In this document: positions 8,852 to 17,417 of the stretch, piece by piece
Layout: every line of letters starts with the position of its first letter
Position numbering within the stretch: position 1 is the first letter of the stretch
Assembly (NCBI RefSeq): GCF_038396615.1
Contig: NZ_CP121689.1
Location: 942,001 to 1,006,000 of the forward strand
Reading direction: 5' to 3'
DNA: 64,000 bases
Origin: Thermatribacter velox
GTDB lineage: Bacteria; Atribacterota; Atribacteria; Atribacterales; Thermatribacteraceae
The notes under the pieces: model-generated
What the model saw: only the letters and a program-made list of their open reading frames with translations
What the model was told of the DNA's origin: nothing
Databases searched by the model: none
Position numbers and translations under genes: made by a program

Positions 8852-11800
8852 TTGACTCCTTTTTCTACCTGGTCCATTAATTCCTCAAGTAGTCTACTGC
8901 GCTCTTCAGACAGAAATTCAGAAAACTCCTGAGCCAGATAGTCTGCAACCCTTTGACCTTTTTGGGTGGGAATAAGACGAAAATTCTTTTCAACCACATA
9001 CCCTCTCTCAAAAAGGCGGTTAATCAAAAACGAGTAGGTGGAGGGTCTTCCTATACGCCGTTCTTTCATTAGTCTTACCAAATCTGCCTGAGTAAGGAGC
9101 GGCACTTTCGGCACTCTCTTTACCGAGATAGTTGCTTCCTGAAGGCCTTCGGGAAGAGGTTTTTCAACGGAAACAATTTGTGGATAGAGCTCGAAAGCCT
9201 TGCCGTCAACAGACACAACGCGTGTTATCTCCTTTGTTAAACCCGAGCCCCTAAAATTTAGTGAGTATCGGAGCGTTAAAAGCCGCACTGGTGGACACTG
9301 GCTGGCCATAAATCTTTTAAAAACCAGATCATACACCTTAAAATCCCGGTAGGAAATGACATCCGAGGTTCTGATAACTCCCTCTTCGATAAGTTCCCTC
9401 AAGGTTTTCCAGTCTATTGCTCTGGTCGGGCGGATGCATTCGTGAGCACCTTCGGCTTTTTCCTGCCATTTTCTCCCTGCAAAGTGTTCTTTGAGATAAA
9501 GGCGCGCTATTTCAAGACCGGCATCAGAGACACGAGTACTATCAGTACGATGGTAAGTTATGAACCCGTTTTCAAATAGCTTTTGGAGTGTACGCATGAT
9601 TTCCTTGGAACTCAGCTTAAACAGACGATTCGCTTCGTCAAGAAGAGTATCAGTAGTGTAAGGGGGAGGGGGAAGTTTCACTTCTTGGCTTTCTGCAATT
9701 TTCTCAATAAATAGTGTTACTCTATCTCCGTTGTTCATTTCAATTTTAAGGTCCTCTTCGGTTCCCAGGGTTATTCTCCGACCTTCTATTTCAAGATAGT
9801 AAAAACGCACTTTTTCCTGGTGTTTGCGGTAGTTTTCTACAATCCATTGCAAAAGAGGGGTCTGTGCTCTGCCAGCCGAAAGATTGGTTCCATTAAAACG
9901 TTCTCTGAGAATGCTGGAAATTTCAAACCCAATCCAGCGATCTTCGATGCGACGTACCAGTTGTGCCTTTACCAAGTTGTGGTTAATATTTCTTGGAGAC
10001 ATTAAAGCTTGTAGAACCGCTTTCTTAGTGACCTCGTGAAATTCGGCCCTCCTGGCACGCCGCGCAATTGCTGTTAAGCTGGCAACATCGTAAGCGATTT
10101 TTTCGCCTTCGGTATCAGGGTCAGTAGCTATAATCAGGTTTTCAGCTAACCGACTAACCTTCACCAGGTTGGATATGCGCTGGTGGGAGTCAAATGCAGG
10201 AGGTTCACCACAACGGGGGCATGTTTTATAAGCCACAAATTGGTCTCCTTTGGTACATTTTTTGATAGAACCATAGTAAGGAATAAACTTTCCATTGTCG
10301 ATTGTGACACCATGATATCCTCCTTCTTCCACAAGGTCTACCAGGTGGCCCAAAGAAGCAGTTATCACCAGCAGATGTTCACCGGTAGCTACCTCATAGA
10401 AAGGTTGTTCCCCAAGAGAAAACATAGATGGATGACCAAAAAAACGAGCAATTTGCTTTGCTTTGGTAGGACTTTCTACAACAAAAAAGAGTGGATAAAT
10501 CCAGTCTTTGTTTTCCTTTGAAGAGGCATAACGAGCCCTGCTTTCATCGAGACGTTTCTTAATCGAAAGAAAGTCTATTTTTGAGACGTCACACGCTGAT
10601 AGTTTCTTGAAGTTGATTTCATAGTACATTGCTCTTTGCAGAAAAGCTTCAAAGAAAGTCTCTTTTTCCAGAACAAAGCTAATCCCATAAGTCACGCCTC
10701 CTGCAAAAAGGCGCGAAGTTCTCCCTGAAGCCTGGATGTAGACCGGGAGGTTGGGTATTAGAAGCTGGTTGTTTTCAATAACTACTTCCTTTACCGTCCT
10801 TGTGAAATGTTCATCAAAGAGAAGTTTTTTAATTAGCATTTTAACCTTCTCACGGGAGTTCTCGCGTTTCCTGAGGTAGGGTAGCTCCTTTTCAATTTCC
10901 GGATGACCCCGAAACGCGAAAGCAAGAAGAGCGAGCATACCTGGGCTTAAATCGTCTATACTTCCAAATGATACTTTTAAGAACGGAGCTCCCCAGAAAA
11001 GCGTGTATCGAAAACATAAAGGGTAATCCAGTCCCCTGACCAGGATTCCATAAGGAGCTGCGACACCAAGGAGCAAATCTTTTTTGCCTTCTTCAAACTC
11101 TTGAATCGTTTTTTGAAGTTCCTTTCGGGTTGTTTGCGAAGTAATTACGCCGCATTTCAAATGCTTTGAAAGAAATGTCGCCAGCTCTTCTACTTCCTGC
11201 TCGGTGTTGGCGAAGATCAGTCCTCCATAACCCAAGTTTTTCGTAATGCACAAAAGTGATTCCAATTTCTCTTGCTGGTCGTCACAGTATATTGCGTAGT
11301 CGTCAATGTTCCGCAGATTAAAGTGTGTGCTTCCAACGCTGAAATGAAGGAGATTGGTAAAAATTCGAGCTTTGGGACCCGGTCTTGAAGTGGCGGTGGA
11401 TACAAGAAGCTGACCATGTTTTTTAGAAGTATCGGGTTTTTTCTCTTCAATTTCCTGTTGGGAAAAACCGAGCAACATAAGCACTCTTTCAATGTTTCGA
11501 GAGGCCTTGAGAAGTGCGTCAACATCGTCAACCAGGATAAAGTCAAATCGCAGTTGGCTTAAGCTATCAAAGTGTCTACCCAAAAAAGCAGTAGTGGTCA
11601 AAAGTATATCAAAATTGCCCTCTTGAAGCCTTTCTAAAAATTTTTCGCGTTCTTTTGGTGATTTGTTCTGATAGAAAAGAATGGAACTTTTGGTCAATTG
11701 CTTAAGTCGCTCAAAGCTCTGATTTGCCAGAAGAACAGTAGGAAAAAGGAGATAACACTTTTTGCCCTTTTCCGCAAGATAAGCGCTGTAAACAAGCCCC

Positions 11801-12063
11801 AGGAGGGTTTTCCCATAGCCTGTAGGAGCAAAAGCAGAGAAACTCAGGCCTGAAAGTAGTTTTTTGGCAAAATAGCGCTGCAAAGACTTGAGTTGCATTC
11901 CAGTCCGCTCTTCAAAAAAGTCGCTAAATTCCCGAAAAGAATCCTCCTCAAGGGAGAGAAAAGTTGTGCCAAGTCGGTTACAGTTACCGCTTTCTATTTC
12001 TTTCCACTCGAGGTCCCCACCACACACCGGACACAGGTTTTTATAAACCAGCGCTATGCTCAT
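8842..12063 (-). CDS. rgy: Reverse gyrase, C-terminus truncated by IS110 insertion
   Basis: ATP-dependent enzyme that adds positive supercoils; the hallmark gene of thermophiles. The 1073-residue product has an N-terminal CPVC half-finger (11-14) whose partner pair is missing, helicase motifs APTGYGKT (79-86) and VDDVD (178-182), SASGRTSR-like motif VI near 445-451, then the topoisomerase IA half: toprim VVESPTKAK (528-536) and TDPDTEGEK (647-655), a second Cys cluster (603, 615, 618), and catalytic Tyr837 in FITYHRTDST. The last four residues (VNYK) and the stop come from the IS element; the native 30-codon end is stranded at 7376-7468. All catalytic motifs are intact, so activity may survive. 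Confidence 0.93.
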   Translation of the reverse strand: MSIALVYKNLCPVCGGDLEWKEIESGNCNRLGTTFLSLEEDSFREFSDFFEERTGMQLKSLQRYFAKKLLSGLSFSAFAPTGYGKTLLGLVYSAYLAEKGKKCYLLFPTVLLANQSFERLKQLTKSSILFYQNKSPKEREKFLERLQEGNFDILLTTTAFLGRHFDSLSQLRFDFILVDDVDALLKASRNIERVLMLLGFSQQEIEEKKPDTSKKHGQLLVSTATSRPGPKARIFTNLLHFSVGSTHFNLRNIDDYAIYCDDQQEKLESLLCITKNLGYGGLIFANTEQEVEELATFLSKHLKCGVITSQTTRKELQKTIQEFEEGKKDLLLGVAAPYGILVRGLDYPLCFRYTLFWGAPFLKVSFGSIDDLSPGMLALLAFAFRGHPEIEKELPYLRKRENSREKVKMLIKKLLFDEHFTRTVKEVVIENNQLLIPNLPVYIQASGRTSRLFAGGVTYGISFVLEKETFFEAFLQRAMYYEINFKKLSACDVSKIDFLSIKKRLDESRARYASSKENKDWIYPLFFVVESPTKAKQIARFFGHPSMFSLGEQPFYEVATGEHLLVITASLGHLVDLVEEGGYHGVTIDNGKFIPYYGSIKKCTKGDQFVAYKTCPRCGEPPAFDSHQRISNLVKVSRLAENLIIATDPDTEGEKIAYDVASLTAIARRARRAEFHEVTKKAVLQALMSPRNINHNLVKAQLVRRIEDRWIGFEISSILRERFNGTNLSAGRAQTPLLQWIVENYRKHQEKVRFYYLEIEGRRITLGTEEDLKIEMNNGDRVTLFIEKIAESQEVKLPPPPYTTDTLLDEANRLFKLSSKEIMRTLQKLFENGFITYHRTDSTRVSDAGLEIARLYLKEHFAGRKWQEKAEGAHECIRPTRAIDWKTLRELIEEGVIRTSDVISYRDFKVYDLVFKRFMASQCPPVRLLTLRYSLNFRGSGLTKEITRVVSVDGKAFELYPQIVSVEKPLPEGLQEATISVKRVPKVPLLTQADLVRLMKERRIGRPSTYSFLINRLFERGYVVEKNFRLIPTQKGQRVADYLAQEFSEFLSEERSRLLEELMDQVEKGVNYK

Positions 12064-12446
12064 GGCTTCTAATAAACTCTCACCCCCATCTAAAAGCAGC
12101 GAAAACTAAGTGGAACCAAAGTTGTTACCTCTCCATTTTTACTATAACTCATTGACTTCTTTTTAGCCAGAATCGTAATAATTGCTGTTTGGAAAACCTG
12201 AAAGTGAAAACTTAAGTTGAACTTCAGCGATTTTTGAGTAAATTTTGCTCAAAGAAGCGAAAGGCTTTTTATTTTAAAACATGAAACCAAAAAACGAGAA
12301 AAATTTCTTAGGTGGCATTTTTTACTTTCTACGCAGCAGTGCTGGAACTTGCCCGCTTTTAGGTGTTTCGTTGTAACTGTTAAGTAAAAGCAGGAAAGAA
12401 CCAACACTCTCTATGAATCCCTGACCAAAAATATTTATGGTCAATA
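12064..12446. other. Intergenic stretch without recognised gene
   Basis: I see no coding frame of note here. It holds the upstream region of the reverse gyrase gene (minus strand) and a TTTGAG...CTCAAAG pair (12233-12254) that shares the words TTTGCTCAAAG with the larger inverted repeat in the galM leader. Confidence 0.5.
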
Positions 12447-12475
12447 TTGACTTAACCCCTTTTAAGTTATAATAT
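12447..12475 (+). promoter_or_regulatory. Predicted galM promoter
   Basis: TTGACT (12447-12452), 17 bases, TAATAT (12470-12475); a perfect TATAAT also begins at 12468 with 15-base spacing. It lies about 50 bases before the galM start and directly before the inverted repeat. Confidence 0.6.
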
Positions 12476-12476
12476 A

Positions 12477-12507
12477 TTTTTGCTCAAAGACATACTTTGA
12501 GCAAAAA
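12477..12507 (+). promoter_or_regulatory. Perfect 13-bp inverted repeat in the galM leader
   Basis: TTTTTGCTCAAAG, five bases, CTTTGAGCAAAAA. It starts two bases after the -10 box, so it covers the expected transcription start and could be an operator or a 5' RNA hairpin. It ends six bases before the ribosome binding site (AGGAGG). No T-run follows, so it is not a terminator. Confidence 0.55.
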
Positions 12508-12527
12508 ATTGATAGGAGGGGTTACAC

Positions 12528-13655
12528 ATGTCGAGGTTAAGTTTTGTCCTTCTGGTGTTTGCCTTGCTTGTAGTAATCGCTGTTCCCGCCTGGTCTCTTC
12601 AAAACATGCAAATTGATAAAGCACCTTGGGGTAGCACTGAAGATGGAACTCCTGTAGAACAATACACTTTGGTAAACCAAAACGGGATGATGGTCAAGAT
12701 AATAACTCTGGGTGGAACAGTAACAGAACTATGGGTGCCAGACAAAGACGGAAACTTTGCGGACGTTGTCCTGGGTTTTGATGATGTAGCTGGATATGAA
12801 AGCCCTAATAACCCTTACTTTGGATGTATTGTTGGTCGCTACGCAAACCGTATTGCCAATGGTCAGTTTACCCTCGATGGCAGAACCTACACCCTGGTTC
12901 AGAACAATGGTCCCAACAGTCTGCATGGTGGAGTAAAGGGCTTTCATTTGAGAGTTTGGAAAGCATATCCTCTATACACCCCAGATGGTCCTGCTCTCAG
13001 GTTAAAATACTTAAGTCACGATGGTGAAGAAGGTTTTCCGGGCAACCTGAACGTAACGGTTACTTATACCTTAACCAATGACAATGCTTTACGCATAGAT
13101 TATCTGGCAACAACCGATAAACCTACGGTTGTAAACCTTACCAACCATAGTTACTTCAACCTTAAAGGCGAGGGGAATGGAACCATTTTAGAACACGAGC
13201 TGATGCTTAATGCTGACCACTATACACCAACTGATGATACGCTTATCCCAACGGGGGAAATAGCACCAGTTGAAGGCACCATTTTCGATTTCAGAACTCC
13301 TCACACTATCGGAGAAAGGATTAAGGAACTTGCTGAGCCTCCGTTTAAAGGATACGACCATAATTTTGTCCTCAACAACCCGGAGGGAAAACTCATCCTT
13401 GCTGCAAAGGTGAAAGAACTAACTTCAGGCAGGATAATGGAAGTTTATACTGACCAGCCTGGTGTGCAGCTTTACTGTGGCAACTGGCTGGATGTGGTAG
13501 GGAAGGGCGGTAAATATTACGGGCAGTACTACGGCTTTTGTCTTGAAACTCAACACTATCCAGACTCTCCTAACAAGCCCAACTTCCCCTCTGTGGTGCT
13601 TCTTCCCGGGGAAACTTATAAAACCACCACTATTTACAAGTTTCTCGTAGAGTAG
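12528..13655 (+). CDS. galM: Secreted aldose 1-epimerase
   Basis: Mutarotase that interconverts alpha and beta anomers of aldoses. The 375-residue protein has a signal peptide (residues 1-24, ...VVIAVPAWSLQ) ahead of a full GalM domain: GRYANRIANGQF, NSLHGGVKGFH (catalytic His), NHSYFNL (second His) and the Glu in CLETQHYPDSPN near the C-terminus. Most bacterial GalM proteins are cytoplasmic, so this one probably works outside the membrane on sugars before uptake. AGGAGGGG precedes ATG 12528. It has its own promoter, leader inverted repeat and 3' hairpin, and is monocistronic. Confidence 0.92.
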   Translation: MSRLSFVLLVFALLVVIAVPAWSLQNMQIDKAPWGSTEDGTPVEQYTLVNQNGMMVKIITLGGTVTELWVPDKDGNFADVVLGFDDVAGYESPNNPYFGCIVGRYANRIANGQFTLDGRTYTLVQNNGPNSLHGGVKGFHLRVWKAYPLYTPDGPALRLKYLSHDGEEGFPGNLNVTVTYTLTNDNALRIDYLATTDKPTVVNLTNHSYFNLKGEGNGTILEHELMLNADHYTPTDDTLIPTGEIAPVEGTIFDFRTPHTIGERIKELAEPPFKGYDHNFVLNNPEGKLILAAKVKELTSGRIMEVYTDQPGVQLYCGNWLDVVGKGGKYYGQYYGFCLETQHYPDSPNKPNFPSVVLLPGETYKTTTIYKFLVE

Positions 13656-13665
13656 ACCCGTGAAT

Positions 13666-13710
13666 GTGGCACCCTGGCTGGACTTTTCAAGACTCCAGCC
13701 AGGGTGCCAC
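13666..13710 (+). terminator. 17-bp perfect hairpin after galM
   Basis: GTGGCACCCTGGCTGGA (13666-13682), 11-base loop, then the exact complement (13694-13710). It sits ten bases after the galM stop. No T-run follows, so it may act as a 3' mRNA stabiliser rather than a classical terminator. Confidence 0.55.
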
Positions 13711-13858
13711 CTCCCTCTTATTTACTCTTATTTCTTTCAGGTTTAACACTTACAGAAAACTTTGTTCTTTCAATCACTTTAAAATTTTGTTTCCGCGTTC
13801 TGAAGTTTGAGGTAATATAAAAACACCAACATTCCTAAAAGGAAAGGAGCAGGTATTG

Positions 13859-15205
13859 ATGCAGAAGTTGGAAGAGCTTGAGCGGTTACTTGATGACTTT
13901 AACCCCGAGGTTCGCAGAAGTGCCTTTTTAAAAATATGTGATATGGAAAAAAGAGGGGAAATCACTTTCCAGCCCCCTTTGCCCATTTTTAATCTTCACT
14001 TCCATACCTTTTTCTCCTTTAACGCTTATGGCTATTCACCTCTCCATATTATTTACAAAGCAAAGAAAGAACGTCTTGAGATGGCAGGAAGCGTAGATTT
14101 TGACGTGCTCGATGCCATGCCCGAGTTCTTATGGGGTGGGCTTAGCATAGGCATTCGAGTGGCTTCGGGTATCGAAACCAGGATTTACCTTCCTGAATTT
14201 AAAGAGCAGGAATTAAGTTCTCCCAACGAACCTGGTGTAGCATATTATATGGGCAATGGCTTTACCAGGTTGCCAACACCCAATAGCACAGCAGAAAAGA
14301 CTTTAACTCGGCTTCGTGAGATTGCCCAGAACAGAAACTTAAAGGTCATAGAAAAAATAAATGCTTATCTGCCGGAAGTAGCTATTGACTATGAAAAGGA
14401 TGTGCTTCCTCTTACTCCAGGTGGTAACCCCACTGAGCGCCATATAATCAAAGCTTATGACTCAAAAGCTGAACTTGTTTTCCCCAAGCTGGAAGAAAGG
14501 ATAGAATTCTGGTCACAAAAGCTTTGTGCTGAACCTCTAAAACTGAAGAGCTTAATTAACAACAAACCAGATTTTTACGACTTTCTTCGTACGAAACTGG
14601 CAAAATTTGGCGGAGTTGGGTACATTGAGCCTGACGCTGGAGATTTTCCAACTCTGAAAGAGGTCAACTCGATGATTTGGGAACTCGGAGCCATCCCTTC
14701 CTTTTCCTGGCTCGACGGTACCAGGGACGGTGAAAAAGATCCCGATTTCCTGCTTGACTTCTGCCTGGAAAAAAATATAGAAAGTATATTTCTTGTTCCC
14801 GACCGCAACTGGAACCTCGAAGATCCTGCAGAGAGGAAAACAAAAGTGGCTAATCTTTACGCCATAGTAGAAGCAGCTAAAAAGAGAGCAATGCCCATTT
14901 TCGTAGGAACCGAACTCAATAAGTACGGTCAAAAATTTGTTGATGATTTCGACTCTCCTTATCTTAAGCCCTTAGCGCCTTACTTTCGTGAAAGCGCGAT
15001 GATACTCTGGGGACACACTGTCTTAGAAATGACATCCCAGCGCGGCTATAGCAGCGATTGGGCTGCCAGACATTTCTCCAACCGTTTACACAAAAATGAA
15101 TTCTTTGCCAGATTAGGAAAGAGCATTCCACCAGACAAAAAAACAATTGATCAGGTAGGACAAATGAATACTCCAGAACTACTACAAAAATTTGGGAGTA
15201 AGTAA
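13859..15205 (+). CDS. PHP-like putative metal-dependent hydrolase
   Basis: A 448-residue protein with an HxH pair in FNLHFHTFFSFNAYGYSP (about residues 44-61), the opening motif of PHP-domain phosphoesterases, and later GYIEPDAGDFP, GAIPSFSWLDGTRDG and VGTELNKYGQKFVDDF that could supply further metal ligands. The first 40 residues form a charged helical leader. AAAGGAG at 13843-13849 favours ATG 13859 over TTG 13856. It has no operon partner; the next gene is convergent. Assignment to PHP rests on the motif and general layout; the substrate is unknown. Confidence 0.6.
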   Translation: MQKLEELERLLDDFNPEVRRSAFLKICDMEKRGEITFQPPLPIFNLHFHTFFSFNAYGYSPLHIIYKAKKERLEMAGSVDFDVLDAMPEFLWGGLSIGIRVASGIETRIYLPEFKEQELSSPNEPGVAYYMGNGFTRLPTPNSTAEKTLTRLREIAQNRNLKVIEKINAYLPEVAIDYEKDVLPLTPGGNPTERHIIKAYDSKAELVFPKLEERIEFWSQKLCAEPLKLKSLINNKPDFYDFLRTKLAKFGGVGYIEPDAGDFPTLKEVNSMIWELGAIPSFSWLDGTRDGEKDPDFLLDFCLEKNIESIFLVPDRNWNLEDPAERKTKVANLYAIVEAAKKRAMPIFVGTELNKYGQKFVDDFDSPYLKPLAPYFRESAMILWGHTVLEMTSQRGYSSDWAARHFSNRLHKNEFFARLGKSIPPDKKTIDQVGQMNTPELLQKFGSK

Positions 15206-15314
15206 CCAAGACCTGTAAGGAAAGTCTCTTTTTTGCACATAGGAAAGGTTACGAACTCCCAACTATTGTAACTTTCGAAATAATTTTCAGGTTGTCGGAA
15301 GAAAAATTACGTAT

Positions 15315-17261
15315 TCATTGTCTTTCAATCCTTAATAATGCTGTTTCGATGATGGTTTGTAGCAATTCGGAGTAAGACATGCCACCTATGGCTGCCATTT
15401 TGGCAAGATGTCCGTCATAACACCAGCCGGGATTGGGATTAATCTCCAGAAGGCGAGGATATCCTTCTTCATCCAGCCTCCAGTCGAGCCTCACGTAATC
15501 ACGACACCCAAATCTTTCAATGAGTTTAAGAGAATGCTCTACAATTAACTTCTCGATGCTCTCTGGAATTTCAGCCTTGACCGACCTTACCTTCCCATAC
15601 GGAGAATCAGGGAGCCATTTGGCTTCATAGCCACATATGCGAGGCAAATCGGGAGGAAGTTCTGAATAGTCTTCCTCAGTAATTGGTAAAACAATGTAGT
15701 TGTCGGGAAGATTACCAATAATTCCCACACTCAAATCCTTGCCAGTAAGAAATTCCTCTACCAGAATAGGTTGCGTATAACCGAGCTTCTCACGTATCCA
15801 TGCGATTGCCTCGACAAGTTCTTCTAAAGAAAAGCAAACACTCTTTTCAGTTATGCCAAAGCTCGAATCACCAAAGTTAGGTTTGACGATTACCGGGAAA
15901 GCAATGGGAATAGAAAATGCCATATCCTCGGGTTTTATAAAACAGGCTCTGGGCACGGGAACACCCATTTCCCTGGCTACACCTCTTACCAAAGACTTGT
16001 CGTAACAATAGGCCAGACATTGTGGTCCAGAACCGGTATAGGGTAGATCAAGCATTTCGAGTAAAGCGGGAATATGCAACTCCTTATAGGGATCATTCTT
16101 GAATCCTTCGTCACAAAAATTCAAAACCAAATCAACCTTACCCTTCAGGCCTATAAGTTCCCTAATCAACGTCCCATGGTTATCAAGAAAAGTGAAACGA
16201 AATCTCTCCAGCCTGCTTAATGCTTCTTTAAGTTGCTCTATGGTATAAAAGTCGTCCTCGTCAAAGACGGTTCCAGGTTTTAAAAAATCCTTTTGCTTGG
16301 GATCACCAAGTAAAACCACGATTTCTTTTTGAGAACGAATTAAGCCTTTCTTCTGTACACGCTTTTTCTGTTTGTTGACACGGGCAGTAACCAGAATGCG
16401 CTGTTCCATCATGCCCAAATCCTGATTCCGTGAAGACTGAGGGACAAATTCACCGTGGAAAGTTATTTCACTAAAACCTGATTTTTCAAGAAGTTCTTTC
16501 AAACTTTTCTCAGAATATAATCTTTCACTATAGAACTGGTCCACAACAACCCCTTTCTGAGCATGTATTACAATTTCTCGAGAAATGAGACGTGTCCTAT
16601 CCGTAGAAAGTGACCGCTCTCTGCACACAAAATACCTTTTATCAATCCATTCCCAGGAACGAGCTTTGAAATTGTTGCGAAGGTATTCACCATCTGCTAC
16701 ATCAATAAAAACCTTACCCATGGGTTTTAAAACTCGCATGACTTCGCGGAGAACCAGAATATCATCCCTGATGCTTTCAAAGTAACCAAAACTGTTTCCG
16801 AGAAGCAAAACATAGTCAAAACTCTCATCAGGATAAGGTAATTTCCGAGCGTCACCTTCCTTGAAAGCTACATTAAGTTCCTCTTTTCTGGCTTGGTTCT
16901 TAGCTTTCTGAATGAGATATCTGGAGCGATCCAAAGCACAAACTCCGGTATAACCCCTTCTGGCGAGTTCCAGAGAATGTCTACCTTGACCACAACAAAG
17001 ATCCAGAATAGCTGCATCAGGAGAAGGTTGCAAAATTTCCAATATCACATCAACTTCCGTTCGGGTAAGATTCGTGTCCTCGACTACATCACCGTCAGTT
17101 TTGAGGTAAACAGGCCCAAAAAGAGTTCTCCACCAATCTGGCGGAACGTGTTCTTCAAGGTTAGCAACCGGGCCTAAAAATTTAGTTTGTTTTCTGGGGC
17201 GTCCTCGATGAACACCCTTTTTAAAAGAAGCGGATTTTTGAGCCACTCCGACTGATACCAC
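15315..17261 (-). CDS. SAM methyltransferase / D-Ala-D-Ala-ligase-like ATP-grasp fusion
   Basis: A 648-residue two-enzyme fusion. Residues about 30-295 are a class I methyltransferase (ILDLCCGQGRHSLELARRGY as the SAM loop, DYVLLLGNSFGYF after it). Residues about 310-640 resemble D-alanine-D-alanine ligase: LDLPYTGSGPQCLAYCYDK, FPVIVKPNFGDSSFGI, VEEFLTGKDLSVGII and the metal site LDWRLDEEGYPRLLEINPNPG. Such a pair could methylate and ligate amino acids or peptides, but the product is unknown. A basic 30-residue leader precedes. GTG 17261 is uncertain: AAAGGTGG touches it, and GTG 17246 is better spaced. Divergent from the FGGY kinase gene. Confidence 0.8.
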   Translation of the reverse strand: MVSVGVAQKSASFKKGVHRGRPRKQTKFLGPVANLEEHVPPDWWRTLFGPVYLKTDGDVVEDTNLTRTEVDVILEILQPSPDAAILDLCCGQGRHSLELARRGYTGVCALDRSRYLIQKAKNQARKEELNVAFKEGDARKLPYPDESFDYVLLLGNSFGYFESIRDDILVLREVMRVLKPMGKVFIDVADGEYLRNNFKARSWEWIDKRYFVCRERSLSTDRTRLISREIVIHAQKGVVVDQFYSERLYSEKSLKELLEKSGFSEITFHGEFVPQSSRNQDLGMMEQRILVTARVNKQKKRVQKKGLIRSQKEIVVLLGDPKQKDFLKPGTVFDEDDFYTIEQLKEALSRLERFRFTFLDNHGTLIRELIGLKGKVDLVLNFCDEGFKNDPYKELHIPALLEMLDLPYTGSGPQCLAYCYDKSLVRGVAREMGVPVPRACFIKPEDMAFSIPIAFPVIVKPNFGDSSFGITEKSVCFSLEELVEAIAWIREKLGYTQPILVEEFLTGKDLSVGIIGNLPDNYIVLPITEEDYSELPPDLPRICGYEAKWLPDSPYGKVRSVKAEIPESIEKLIVEHSLKLIERFGCRDYVRLDWRLDEEGYPRLLEINPNPGWCYDGHLAKMAAIGGMSYSELLQTIIETALLRIERQ

Positions 17262-17417
17262 CTTTAAAAGAGATTTATTTTTGGATAATTTTAACGCTGT
17301 TTGGGCAAATGGTATCCCACCCTTTGAAAATTTTTTGATACTACAGTCTGCTTTACCATAGTTAGAGAAAAGTTTTTTGTGTTATAGTCTTGACTGAAAG
17401 GGGAGGTACTATAGGAA

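Larger units (their letters stand above)
7470..8857 (+). mobile_element. IS110-family insertion sequence
   Basis: A 1388-bp element bounded by CTCCT at 7468-7472 and 8856-8860; removing one copy plus everything between restores the reverse gyrase frame exactly. The shared CT fits the CT core dinucleotide known for IS110 recombination. There are no terminal inverted repeats, as usual for the family. It has a non-coding left end of about 190 bases, one transposase gene, and almost no right non-coding end. The boundary may shift by up to three bases within CTCCT. Confidence 0.85.

Noticed and set aside
13666-13710. A dispersed palindromic repeat (REP/MITE)
   Set aside because: No second copy of its sequence was seen in the window; it is better explained as a 3' hairpin of galM.
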